From the NCBI RefSeq assembly GCF_019320115.1, contig NC_089586.1, positions 3,310,804-3,374,803 on the forward strand: 64,000 bases of DNA, given 5' to 3'. The DNA is from Miscanthus floridulus. Lineage: Eukaryota; Streptophyta; Magnoliopsida; Poales; Poaceae. The notes beneath the pieces were generated by a model. The model was given only the letters and a program-made list of their open reading frames with translations. It was not told the origin of the DNA and did not search any database. Shown here in pieces: positions 10,065 through 20,854 of this stretch. The number at the start of each line of letters is the position of its first letter. Within the stretch, counting starts at the first letter, position 1. The position numbers and the translations under genes were made by a program.

Positions 10065-12365
10065 TCAATAACTCATTTTTCCAAGCCGATCATGAACACT
10101 TCCATTTTTTAAGCACCGATCCATGTTATTATGATGATACACATCTTGAGCATGGATAGACCGGTGGTTGGCTTGAGATTGCCTAAACTCCCAATATTGA
10201 TCGCTATACTCTGGGCAATTATTTCTGGTAGGCAATTTCAAATCTTCGTTCAAGCAATGTCTGAAGAAAGGACAATTCCAATATGATTTAGCTTGCTTTC
10301 TTTCATATCTCTCTTTTCTTATTAACGCTGGTATTCTTGCTCTTCTAACCAATGCCGATAATCCTTTTCCTTTTACCATTGCCATTTATTTAGTAAAACT
10401 CTAGATGTAACCCACGGCTTTGTCGCCCCATCCTTTGATGTTTCTCCTTGCTCATATAGGTCTTTTGCTTGTCGTGACGTCTTTTAATTTCTATGTATTC
10501 GTCAGTCGATATTTGCATCTCGAGATTGACTATTCTAGTTTCTCTTGATTTGATTGATGTTAGGACCTTAGTCTTTCCTTTGAGCAGACTAGCATCGACC
10601 ATGTTTTGATCTCCTAGGAAAAGATTATCGTCAACTTTCATCTTCCGAGGCGTATCAAATTTGAGCCTCCCTTGTTGAATAGCCCTCTGTATATGCTACG
10701 GAAAAAACTCTGCATTCATTAGTAGAATGAGACGTAGCGTTATGGAACTTGCAGAACCTCTTATTTTTCAATTGATCAGGGGGAAACATAACATCATTAT
10801 CGGGCACTTGATATGTCCCTTCTCAAGCAAGAAATCGAAGAGCTTGTCTGATTTTGTGACGTCAAAGTCATAGCTCTCCTATGGTACTCTTCTAGAATCG
10901 GGTATCTCTGCGCATACTCTAGAATTGGCTATTGAGTGCTGCCACTCATTGAGACAATTAATCCAAGTTGTCAAATTCTTGTCCCAGCAGCTTTTCTTTC
11001 CATGTTGGCAGCATCCCTTGAACGACCAAAGTAGCTAGCTAATCATCAGCCAAGTTTAATGAGAAGCACAAATTCCTAATCTCTCAAAACCTCTAAAGAA
11101 ACTCAGTACCTAATTCGTTAGTTCTCTACCTTATAGTTGTCAAATTGGTAATCTTCATTTCTCTAGTTCCAGTATAAAAATATGTATGAAATTTCTTCTC
11201 CAGGTCAGCCTAATTGGCGATGGAGTTGACTGGCAGTGATGAAAATCAAGTGAAGACTGGCCCTGATAGGGACAAGGAGAAGAAACAAACTCGATGAGCC
11301 TCTTCAACGGATGCTTCACCCAACTGTGTAAGATACCGACTGACTTGTTCTATTGTGCTTGTGCTGTCTTGGCCAGTGAACTTAGCAAACTCTAGGAGCC
11401 TGTAATTTGTAGGAAGAGCGATCAAATCATACCATTCTGGATATGGGCATTTGTACGAGAAGGTCAGCCCTTTTGGCTTCAGACTAAACTGATTCTTCAT
11501 CATCTCGGTCACCTTTAGCAACAACTCATCAGCATGTGAATTTAGATTTCTCTGCACTTTTCTGACCTATCTATAGATTGAAATCCCATGTGTCTTGATA
11601 CCCTAGATTCAAAACCATGTGAAGGGTGTTATAATCTATGCCATAATGATACCCCTGTGAAATCTCTATCTGCCAGGTCTTTTGCTGGTTTGCTACTTGA
11701 AGTCTCTGATTGTAGATGTGAGGATCTATATCTCTATGGATTCTTTGAATTGATGGTGCTATTTTTTGAGCTGGTGACGGCATGTGGCCTGATGTGCCAA
11801 AATTAATCATTTGGTTCTGACCTTGCCCCGTCGGCTATTGCACATTCTGCACTGACGATCCAAGATTATACTGTATCTAATTCGTATTAGTACCTAGAGC
11901 TTGCTCTGATGAACTATGAACTACCTAGACATCATCATTAGCAGCTGGTGCTGCTTCTTGATGGCTGGTACCGACTTGATTAGTCCCCTAGATCGACGGA
12001 TGTGGAATGTTGTAATAAGCCAGCCTAACCTGATCAAATAGAAACCCATGAAACACCTCCTTCATGGTGTTGTGAAATATGTTCAAGAAAATTTTATTAT
12101 GGTTTGATATGGCATCATGAATAGATTTGTTTATAGCTTACATGAAGAAACGCCTATCTTTAGTCTCATCTGCATCTGTCTGCCTAAGCAACAGAACTCT
12201 TGGTAGTGGATATTTCTAAACAATTATATTGTCACGTGTTTTGGTGTAGGACAACAAACACTTATTCTAAAATTCTTCTATAGCTTTGCTGATGACATCT
12301 TTATCTCTATCAGGTAGGTCTTCATAAGGTACCATAAGGATGTTGTTGTTATTGTAAGCCACCAT
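10065..12365 (-). pseudogene. Gag of element A (decayed)
   Basis: Gag probably starts at the ATG at 12365, about 35 bp after the LTR boundary, and reads leftward with a run of Asn codons. The capsid-type block FTGQDSTSTIEQVSRYLTQL is near 11380 and is followed by a LFSLSLSG-like motif. Near 10250 is a Cys/His-rich segment, CPFFRHCLNEDLKLPTRNNC, typical of the nucleocapsid part in this gypsy group. More than ten stops and several frame changes separate the open pieces (10065-10385, 10390-10641, 11246-11557, 11571-11810), and most stops are TAG. Gag would form cytoplasmic particles that package element RNA. Non-functional as it stands. Confidence 0.75.
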
Positions 12366-12378
12366 GACGATTGTGGGG

Positions 12379-12400
12379 TCCCACCGGGCGTGCCAGAACG
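12379..12400 (-). other. Primer-binding-site region of element A
   Basis: Immediately downstream (minus strand) of the inferred LTR end AACA at 12401 lies CGTTCTGGCACGCCCGGTGG, a sequence found next to the 5' LTR of many grass gypsy elements. The priming tRNA was not assigned with confidence. Confidence 0.5.
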
Positions 12401-13730
12401 TGTTGGCACAAAAATTGGTCTCGTGCCGGGCACACGAGCAAGCCAGAAGGGTCTGCTCGATGGAGCTATAGATCCGCCTGGCTTTAATACAGGGGTGGTC
12501 GATCCTGCATACTCCTCCTAAGACGTGCCAGTCAATTTGACCCAGCAATTAACGAGGAGAGAAAGTTTATCAATAATTTAAAGCGGAACATGCCGGTGTT
12601 GCCAGACAGTTCCGAATGTACAGCTCTGAGAGCCGATGTGAAAGTAGATCGACTAAATAGCCAATTCCAGCATACTCATAAGAATAAATCAGTTAAAGCT
12701 CATGGAATTATAGAAGGAAAATTCAGTTATCATTCAGGATGAACATCGTTATTTAGACAAATATTAGTCAATGGCAATAGGATGTTAACATTAATCAGTT
12801 TATGCTAAGCCAATGACTGCAAGTAACCAAATCCCTTTTTATATAAAAGAAATAGCTCATCATCATTTAACTATTTAATAGAGATAGATCTAATGAACAT
12901 ATTAGATCTCATCTATCGCTATGGCCAGTGGGGCATGAGGCAGAATCATGCAGGCCGTAGAAACAACAATAGATTTGATGACCCTAACTTATTACTAATA
13001 TTAGTGGGGCATGAGGCAGAATCAAGCAGGCCATAACACAGTAATAAGATCATGGGGCTAACATATCTTTCAATCTACCCTTACTTCAACGGTCTCTTGA
13101 CGTGAACTGTATATATGTGAAAACACTCGATATCGGCTAAAACAACCGATTCAGGCATAGCGCACAATTAAGGTCATGCCCTATCAGGAACATATCTACC
13201 AAATAATGGTCTTCGCTCCACGGTGTTAACAGTGGGGTGTGAGGTAGAATCATATAGGCCATGATAACGGGCCATGGAACGATTTTCATTAGCCGATAGA
13301 TCTATTTAAGACCAAGCATGCCTTAACCGCACACTATGCATGATTAAGATTGACATAAAATAGTCGATAAAACATAACTTATCGTTTAAGGTGTAGATTA
13401 GATCAGTTTAGATTAATAAACGATAGGCTAAACAGGATATAAGACCGATCTAGATCAATCCCAATCGGGCAAAGTGATATTGCTATAATTAAATAAATAA
13501 TGAAAGCAATAAGCAATATCGGTAACTTAATGAATCTATCCGAAGGATGCCACCCTTAGATAGAGACGATAACTTGACCTTAATCTAGTTCGAGCAGTGG
13601 AGGTTGACCGGATCGATGCAACCGTACTTAAACTAGATAAGAGTCAATAACTAGCTTATACTAGAGTCACAGTGGAGGTCGACCGGATTGATGCAGCCAT
13701 ACGAATAGAAGTATAAGCCATGATGATACT
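12401..13730 (-). repeat. 5' LTR of element A (truncated at 13730)
   Basis: From 12697 to 13730 it aligns with 1-1030. It starts (plus strand) TGTTGGCAC, giving the TGTT...AACA terminal pair with the other LTR. Homology stops near 13730, where copia B sequence begins; the missing part corresponds to about 1031-1497 of the left copy. The abrupt double truncation suggests a deletion or illegitimate recombination. Confidence 0.75.
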
Positions 13731-14646
13731 TACAGAGAGGCTTTTTCTTGACCAGACGTGTTCGGTTGGTGCTGACCGGACACTGGTCAGAGTCTGGTCA
13801 GAGCTTAATGGCTCTCTCTAATACAGTGGCAGATATAACTGACTGGAGCATCTGGTCACCCTGACCAGAGCATCCGGTCAGCCCACAAAGTGATGACTCA
13901 GCCTCCAAACGTTATGTTTTAAATTAGGGGGTATAAATACTTACTCCACTCATCCATGGGAGGTCTCTTGCCTATTTGTTCAGCTAAGAAACACCTTTAG
14001 AGTGCAATGGAGAGCAAGAGACTAGTGGGGTGATTGAGATTTGATAATCCAAGATTAAGGACCTCATTAGTGTATAGAAAGTAGCAAGTGTGCATCCACC
14101 TTTCTCATTAGGCTTGTCTTGGTCAAGTGAGAGTTTGTGCTTGTTACTCTTAGTGATCGTCATCACCTAGATGGCTCGGTGGTGATTGAAAGCTTGGTGA
14201 TCATCCGGCGGAACTTGTGGATGACCTAAGTCATGTTGTGAGCGGTTGTGGGAGATTCACAGCGACGGAGTGTCAAAGAATCAGCCCGTAGAGAGCACTT
14301 GATCCTTGCGTGGATCAAGGGGGAGCTACACCCTTGCACAGGTGCTCCAACGAGGACTAGTGGGGAGTGGCGACTCTCCGATACCTCAAAAAAACATCGT
14401 TGTGTTCCTTTTCTTCTCTTTACATTGAGCATTTACATTTGAGCAATTCATTTCATGTCTTTATATTCCTAGAATTGACATGCTAGAGTAGGATTAGAAC
14501 CTAGGGTGCAAAACTTTTGTATGAGAGAATAATAGAAACACATTCTAGGTACAAGGGGTGAAATGGGCTAAGTGTAGGGCTTAATTATTGCAAAAATTTA
14601 GAATTATCCCAATTCACCTCCCTTCTTGGGCATCTTGATCCTTTCA
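13731..14646 (+). repeat. 5' LTR of copia B (first part missing)
   Basis: It aligns with the reverse complement of E's LTRs (54628-56112) and ends CCTTTCA at 14646. At 916 bp against about 1485 bp for E, the first 570 bp or so are gone. A few GACCGGACGC-like units lie at 13745-13881 and a TATAAATA box at 13932-13939, about 50 bp further on. Confidence 0.85.
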
Positions 14647-14648
14647 AT

Positions 14649-14661
14649 TGGGATCAGAGCC
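14649..14661 (+). other. Primer-binding site of copia B
   Basis: TGGGATCAGAGCC starts 2 bp after the LTR end. It differs by one base from TGGTATCAGAGC, the usual complement of the initiator methionine tRNA 3' end in plant copia elements. Confidence 0.8.
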
Positions 14662-14699
14662 TCATGCTCCCTAAATTAGGCTTAACGACCTAGGGCAAG

Positions 14700-17169
14700 A
14701 TGTCCCGCGGGGATGGACCCCCTCCTATCTTTGAGGGAGGTGATTTTCCTTATTGGAAAGTTCGCATGGAGGCATACCTAGAGGCTTTAGATGTTGGAGT
14801 TCTTAGAGCGGCTTCACAAGGCTTTCCAAAACCTAAGGATCCCGCCAACCTTCAAGGAGATGAGGTTAACTACAAGAAGTGGAATGCAAAGGCTACAAAC
14901 ACCTTCTTTAGAGGCCTTTGCAAGGATGTTTTTAACCGTGTGCGGAACCACAAAGACGCCCATGCATTATGGTTGGATATTTGTGCGCTCCATGAGGGAA
15001 CCAAGAGTGAGCGTGAGGAACACTACCACCTTGTGATGAAAAAGCTTAATTCATTTGAGATGCTTCCTAGAGAAAGTGCCAATGAGATGTATTCACGCTT
15101 AAATGTTCTTATAGGGGAAGTCAATGGGCTTGGACTCACACAAATGCAACCCTCTGATGTTGTAAGAAAGATCTTGAGTGTCCTCCCCATTGACAAATAT
15201 GGGCATATTATGACGGTGCTTCATCAAGGTGATCTTTCCACCGCTACACCAACTTAAATATTGGGGAAGATCAATGCACATGAGATGTACATGCACATCA
15301 CTCCACAAGATGGCTCTTCTTCCACCAAGAAGAAAGATTTGGCATTCAAGGCTAGCTAAGAAAAAAGGGGCAAAGCAAGAGTTGATCATGATAGCTCAAG
15401 TGATGATAAGATTGATGATGCAAGTCTTTCTCTCATGGTGAGAAGAACTGCCAAGATGCTCAAGAAGCTAAACAAGAATGGTGTCATGTTTGATGACAAG
15501 AAGAAGAAATTCTTCACTAGTAATAGAAGGAAACCCATCTCCAAAATAGATTGTTATAATTGTGGAGAACTTGGTCATCTAGCTCATCAATGCCCTAAAC
15601 CCAAGAAAGACAAGTACAAGAAGTACAAGGGCACGAAAGATGACTCAAGTGATGTAGATGATGATGAGAAGAAGAAGAACAAGCCACACACAAGGGCAAG
15701 AAAGATGACTCAAGTGATGAAGATGATGATGAGAAGAAGAAGAACAAGCCACACAAGAAGAAAGAATTTCATAAGAAGAAAAAGAATGGTAAGGCATACA
15801 TTGTTGGTGATTGGCTCACGTACATTGATTCATCAAGTGGCTCATCTGATGATGAAAGTGAGAATGAGAAGGAGAAGGTGGCCGCTCTTGTGATTGATTC
15901 TTCGCTATCTTCATTGACACCGCCACCATCATCCTCTACACACCTATGCCTTATGGCCAAGGGTGAACGAAAGATACAAAATGATGATGATAGTAGTGGT
16001 GATGATAATGCTAGCAATGATGAGAGTGGTAGTGATAGTGATGAAGAATTTGAATCACCTTCTTATGATGATCTTGTCAAGTTGCTAAACCAATACACTA
16101 AAATCATTAGAAAGACAAGAGCTAAAAATGAAAAGCTAAAACTTGAGAAGGACTCACTCTTAGCAAAGTATGACATAGCTGAAAAATCTAGTGTTGAGCT
16201 TAGAGAAGAAAATAAAATTATGTCATCCAAACTCAAGAAGCTCAAATCCTCTAAAAAGGAGCTTAGAGAAAAACATGATAAACTTGAGGGAATACATAAT
16301 GAGCTCACCACTAGTTACAATTTGCTAAAAGAAGAGTACACCAATCTCAAGATTAATCATGGCAATCTTGTTCTTTCTCATGAGTTATTATTCAATGAGC
16401 CACATGATGCTACTAACAATGTTGTTAAGATTAATATAGCTACATCATGTAATGACTTGATTGTTGAGAGCATTGAGCAAGGTTCTAGTAGCAAAGGCAA
16501 GAAAGTGGTTGAGTCCGACAACTATGATGAGTATGTGAAGCTCAAGAATAAGAATGAAAAGCTCAAGAAAGATCTTGAAAAGCTATCAACCACCAACACA
16601 ATTGTGATAGAGAATCTTGACAATGATTATGATATAGCTCTTGAGAATAAGATGCTTAAAGAAGAGAACAAGAGACTTAAGGTGGAGAAAAATTATGATG
16701 AACTTAGAGAAGAAAATAGAAGGTCAAATTGGAGAAAGAGTATCTTAAGACCGGTTTGAGCAAGTTTACAAGAGGCCAATATCTCCAAAGTGAGCTACTC
16801 ATGAACACCGTGATGAAGATGGATAGAAGTGGTATTGGGTACTTGGCAAATCAAGAGAAGAAAGCTCAAGCTCAATATCAACAACAATACAAGTCAAAGC
16901 CTAAGCCAAAGAGATGCTTTGAGTGTGGACAAGAAGGTCACTTTGCTCATGAGTGTCAAACTCCACCACCACAACCCTTGCCCAAGCATGCTAGACCCTT
17001 TGCCTTCAATGCTCACTATATGCTTAGAAAGGATTCTAGTGGAAAGATGAAAGTCATGTTCTTAGGTTCACCCAACAAGAATAGGCCTAAGCAAATTTGG
17101 GTTGCAAAGTCACTAGTTGAGAAAGTCAAGGGCCCCCATCAAGTTTGGGTCCCTAAACAACAAGCTTGA
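14700..17169 (+). pseudogene. Gag of copia B
   Basis: Starts MSRGDGPPPIFEGGDFPYWK, the N-terminus typical of SIRE-like copia Gag with a UBN2-type domain. A first zinc knuckle CX2CX4HX4C (CYNCGELGHLAHQC) lies at about 15559-15600. A Ser/Asp-rich linker and a long Lys/Glu coiled coil (about 16000-16720) follow. A second knuckle (CFECGQEGHFAHEC) lies near 16917-16958, and Gag ends VWVPKQQA at 17169. Damage: a stop at 15255-15257, one near 15358, and frame changes near 15700 and 16725. The protein would assemble particles and bind element RNA. Element E keeps the same layout in one frame, which confirms that the pieces belong together. Confidence 0.85.
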
Positions 17170-17183
17170 TCTCTTATGTGTAG

Positions 17184-20100
17184 GTGAACTATAAAACTGG
17201 TGGAAGTCATTAGGTTATTGATAGTGGTTGCACTTAACATATGACCGATGATCCTCATATGTTCACCTCACTAGATGAAGTAGATGGTCAAGAAAGGATT
17301 ATGTTTGGTGATAATTCAAAGGGCAAAGTTGCAATATCAAATGATCATTCAATATCAAATATGCTATATGTTGCTTCATTGAGTTTCAACTTGCTATCCG
17401 TTGGTCAATTGTGTGATTTTGGCTTTCAATGTTTGTTTACCGAGAAGGAAGTAGTTGTGTCAAAGAAAGATGATGATTAAGTTATATTCAAGGGTTTTAG
17501 ATACAACAACCTATATATAGTGGATTTCACCTCTGAAGATACCAACTTGAAGACATGTTTATTCACCAAAACATCACTTGGGTGCTATGGCATATAAGAC
17601 TTGCACATGTTGGGATGAGCTCACTCAAGAAGCTAATGAAGAATAAATTGGTGAGAGGTTTGAAGGATGTGAAATTTGAGAAGGATAAGCTTTGTAGTGC
17701 ATGTCAAGCCAGCAAGCAAGGTTGCAAACACTCATCCAACCAAAGCCTACATGTCAACAACAAGAGTACTTGAGCTTCTCCACATGGATCTATTTGGACC
17801 AACAACTTACAAGAGTTTGGGAGGCAATCTCTATTGTCTTGTGATAGTTGATAACTACACCAGATATACTTGGGTGTTCTTCCTTCATGACAAGACCAAA
17901 GTGGCCGCATGTTTCAAGAAGTTTGCCAAGAGAGCTCAAAATTAATTTGAAGTGAAGCTTAAGAAGATAAGAAGTGACAATGGAAAAAAATTTGACAACA
18001 CAAATATTGAAGTATATTGTGATGAAGTAGGGATCAAGCATGAGGTCTTCGCAACATACACTTCTCAATAAAATGGTGTAGTAGAGAGAAAGAACCGAAC
18101 ACTTATCATCCTTGCAAGAACAATGCTTGATGAGTACATTACACCCGAAGCTCTATGGGTGGAAGCTATCAACACCGCATGTTATGCATTCAATCGTCTA
18201 TTTCTTCAAAAGTTTCTTGGCAAGACCCCTTATGAGTTGCTCAATGGGAAGAAGTCGGACATCTTATTCTTCTAGATGTTTGGTTGTAAATGCTACATCT
18301 ATAAGAAGCGGCAACACCTAGGGAAGTTCCAAAGACATTGTGATATTGGTTTTCTTGTTGGTTACTCATCAAAGTCCAAAGCATATCAAGTATTTAATCA
18401 TGCCACCGGCTTGGTTGAAGAAACATATGATGTGGAATGTGATGAATCTAATGGTTCCCAAGGAGCACATGAGAATCTTGATGTATGTGATGAACCATTG
18501 AGGGAGGCCATGAAGAACATTCCGGTTGGAGACATCAAGCCCAAAAATGATGGAGATGATGTACAAGTGATTGATCCACCCTCTTCATTAAATATGCCAC
18601 AAGATGATTATAAAGATGGGAGAATAGAAAATGAAGATACTCATGTCTCCCATAAGTTGTTGATGCTCCACAACCTCCCTCTCAAGTGGTTGATAGAAGA
18701 AATTCACCCCAACTACAAGCACATCCACAAGATCTCATCATAGGGAGTCCTTCAAAGGGAGTAATGACTTGCTCTCAAAAACTTGCTTTATTTATTGAAC
18801 ATCACTCGTTTGTTTCTTGCATTGAACCTAAGAATGTAGAAGAAGCTCTTCAAGATTTGGATTGGATAAATGCCATGCATGAAGAGTTGAACAACTTCAC
18901 TCGCAATGAAGTTTGGACACTTGAAGAGCGACCATAAGGTGCAAGAGTCATTGGAACAAAGTGGGTGTTCCACAACAAGAAAGATGATCAAGGCATTGTT
19001 GTGAGGAACAAGGCAAGACTAGCTGCAAAGGGATTCTCTCAAGTTGAAGGGTTGGATTTTGGAGAGACCTTTGCATCGGTTGCAATAATTGAAGCCATTC
19101 ATATCCTTCTTGCATATGCATCCCATCATGAAATGAAATTATATCAAATGGATATTAAAAGTGCATTTTTAAATGGCTTCCTAAATGAACTAGTCTATGT
19201 TGATCAACCTCCTGGGTTTGAAGACCCTAGATATCCTAATCATGTTTATAGGTTGTCCAAGGCGCTATATGGGCTCAAGCAAGCCCCAAGAGCTTGGTAT
19301 GAGTGCCTTTGGGATTCCTCATTGAGAAGGGCTTCACCATTGGGAAGGTTGACACCACACTATTCACTAAGAAGCTTGATGGAGAGATCTTTATTTATCA
19401 AGTATATGTTGATGATATCATATTTGGCTCATCAAATGAAGATTATTGCAAAGAGATTGGTGAATTGATGTCGAAGGAGTTTGAGATGTCGATGATTGGA
19501 GAGCTACATTCTTTCTTGGTTTTCAAGTCAAGCAAATGAGAGAGGAGATTTTCATCTCTCAAGAAAAATATACCAAGGACATTCTTAAGAGGTTCAAAAT
19601 GGATGAATGTAAGCCAATCAAGACACCAATGCTATCTAATGGACATCTCGACCTAGATGAGGGAGGTAAATCAGTTGATCAAACTCTCTACCATTCTATG
19701 ATTAGTAGTTTATTATATTTGACCGCATCTAGGCCTGACATCATGTTTAATGTGTGTATATATGCTAGATTTCAAGATAATCCTAAGGTGGTTGACATGG
19801 TTGCTCTTAAAAAATCCTTAGATACCTTAAGCACACACCAAGCATTGATCTTTGGTATCTCAAAGGAGATATATTCCAACTAGTTGGCTATTCCTATTTG
19901 GATTATGTCAGTTGCAAAATTAATAGAAAGAACACATCTGGAGGGTGCCATTTACTTGGTAGATCACTAGTGTCTTGGACCTCTAAGAAGCAAAATAGCA
20001 TGGCTTTATCCACCGCCGAGGTAGAATATATTACCGCGGGTGCTTGTTGTGCAAAAATTCTTTACATGAGGCAAACTTTGCTAGACTATGGTGTAGTTCT

Positions 20101-20310
20101 AGAAAATGTACCTCTTTTATGTGACAATAAGAGCACGGTAAAGCTTGCTAATAATCCAATTCAACACTCTCGCACCAAGCACATAGATATCCACCATCAT
20201 TTTCTTAGAGATCATGTTGCTAAAAATGATATATCACTAGAAGGTGTAAGGACTAAGGATCAATTGGTGGATATCTTCACTAAACCGCTAGATAAGGCTA
20301 CATTTTGTTA
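17184..20310 (+). pseudogene. Pol of copia B (protease, integrase, RT, RNase H)
   Basis: The pol frame opens at GTG 17184, directly after a TAG, 12 bp past the Gag stop. Domains in order: protease active site DSG near 17221; GAG-pre-integrase (HIRLAHVGMSSL) near 17590; integrase core with HMDLFGP near 17785, RSDNG near 17975 and NGVVERKN near 18075; reverse transcriptase from about 18950, with YVDD at 19405-19416; RNase H from 19900 to TKPLD near 20290. Breaks include TAG/TAA stops near 17210, 17236, 17480, 17943, 18070, 18274 and 18936, and frameshifts near 17580, 17730, 19310, 19535 and 19880. Pol would copy and integrate the element. This copy is dead. Confidence 0.85.
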
Positions 20311-20838
20311 GTTGAGGAATGATCTCAATGTGCTTGACTTTAGTAACTTCACTAAAAATGAGCTTGTGTTGTCCCTTGCATTGTATTGTAATATAAAATA
20401 TGTTTAATTTTTAGTAATGCACTTAGGGCTTGTCTAACATGGTTAAGATAACCATCAAAAAGCATGTGAAGAAGCTTAACCTTGGATCAAACTTAACAAG
20501 CAACTAGACTTACTTTCAAGTATTGCATTGCATGTGCATGTGTGTTGCCTTATCGTTTCTTTTCGGTTATTTTTTTAGCATCCGCTGTGTTTGTCCACAA
20601 ATAGAGAGAGCATTTGAAGCTTCTATTGATTCTAAACCCTATTGTGTGTCCACATGTTGCTCCTTGCCTCTTTTATTGCATATTTTCTTAAAAAGAATTA
20701 TAGCCTAAGGCGAAATACTTTGAAAATTTTGAGGGCTTGAGAGAGGTCTCTCACATTAGTCCCAATTAGTGTTTATTTGTGTCTTATTGAAGTTGGGACT
20801 TCATTAGGAAAAGGTAGTGCGAAGGAACTTTGAAAGAG
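20311..20838 (+). other. 3' non-coding part of copia B
   Basis: This stretch after the RNase H end matches, in reverse complement, 44631-44997 of element E and its edge. No gene. It stops at the junction with gypsy C around 20838. Confidence 0.65.
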
Positions 20839-20854
20839 GGACCATCCCTCCCAC

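Larger units (their letters stand above)
1..13730 (-). mobile_element. Ty3/gypsy element A (gag-pro only, with antisense cargo genes)
   Basis: The first 1.0 kb is repeated at about 12697-13730, giving two LTR copies around an 11-kb interior. Gag and protease read on the minus strand, so the 5' LTR is on the right. LTR ends are inferred as TGTT...AACA at 1497 and 12401. A primer-binding-like segment follows the right LTR, and a purine-rich tract (minus strand) abuts the left LTR at 1498-1513. No reverse transcriptase, RNase H or integrase is found: protease decays at 9206 and the next coding sequence to the left is antisense. The left LTR runs off the window and the right LTR is cut at 13730 against element B. 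It looks like a non-autonomous relative of Tat-type gypsy elements, judged from the gag and protease motifs and the plant-mobile-domain cargo. Lineage is inference. Confidence 0.8.
13731..20838 (+). mobile_element. Ty1/copia element B, SIRE/Maximus type, 5' part
   Basis: Gag, protease, integrase, reverse transcriptase and RNase H occur in the copia order on the plus strand, behind a 5' LTR that lacks its beginning. Element E is a member of the same family and serves as reference. B matches it through about 370 bp past RNase H and then stops at about 20838, where gypsy C begins. The accessory gene, polypurine tract and most of the 3' LTR are therefore missing at this site. A 649-bp remnant of the 3' LTR is found beyond gypsy C at 57834-58482, so C probably inserted into B's 3' LTR and a later deletion removed the left junction. 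Confidence 0.8.
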
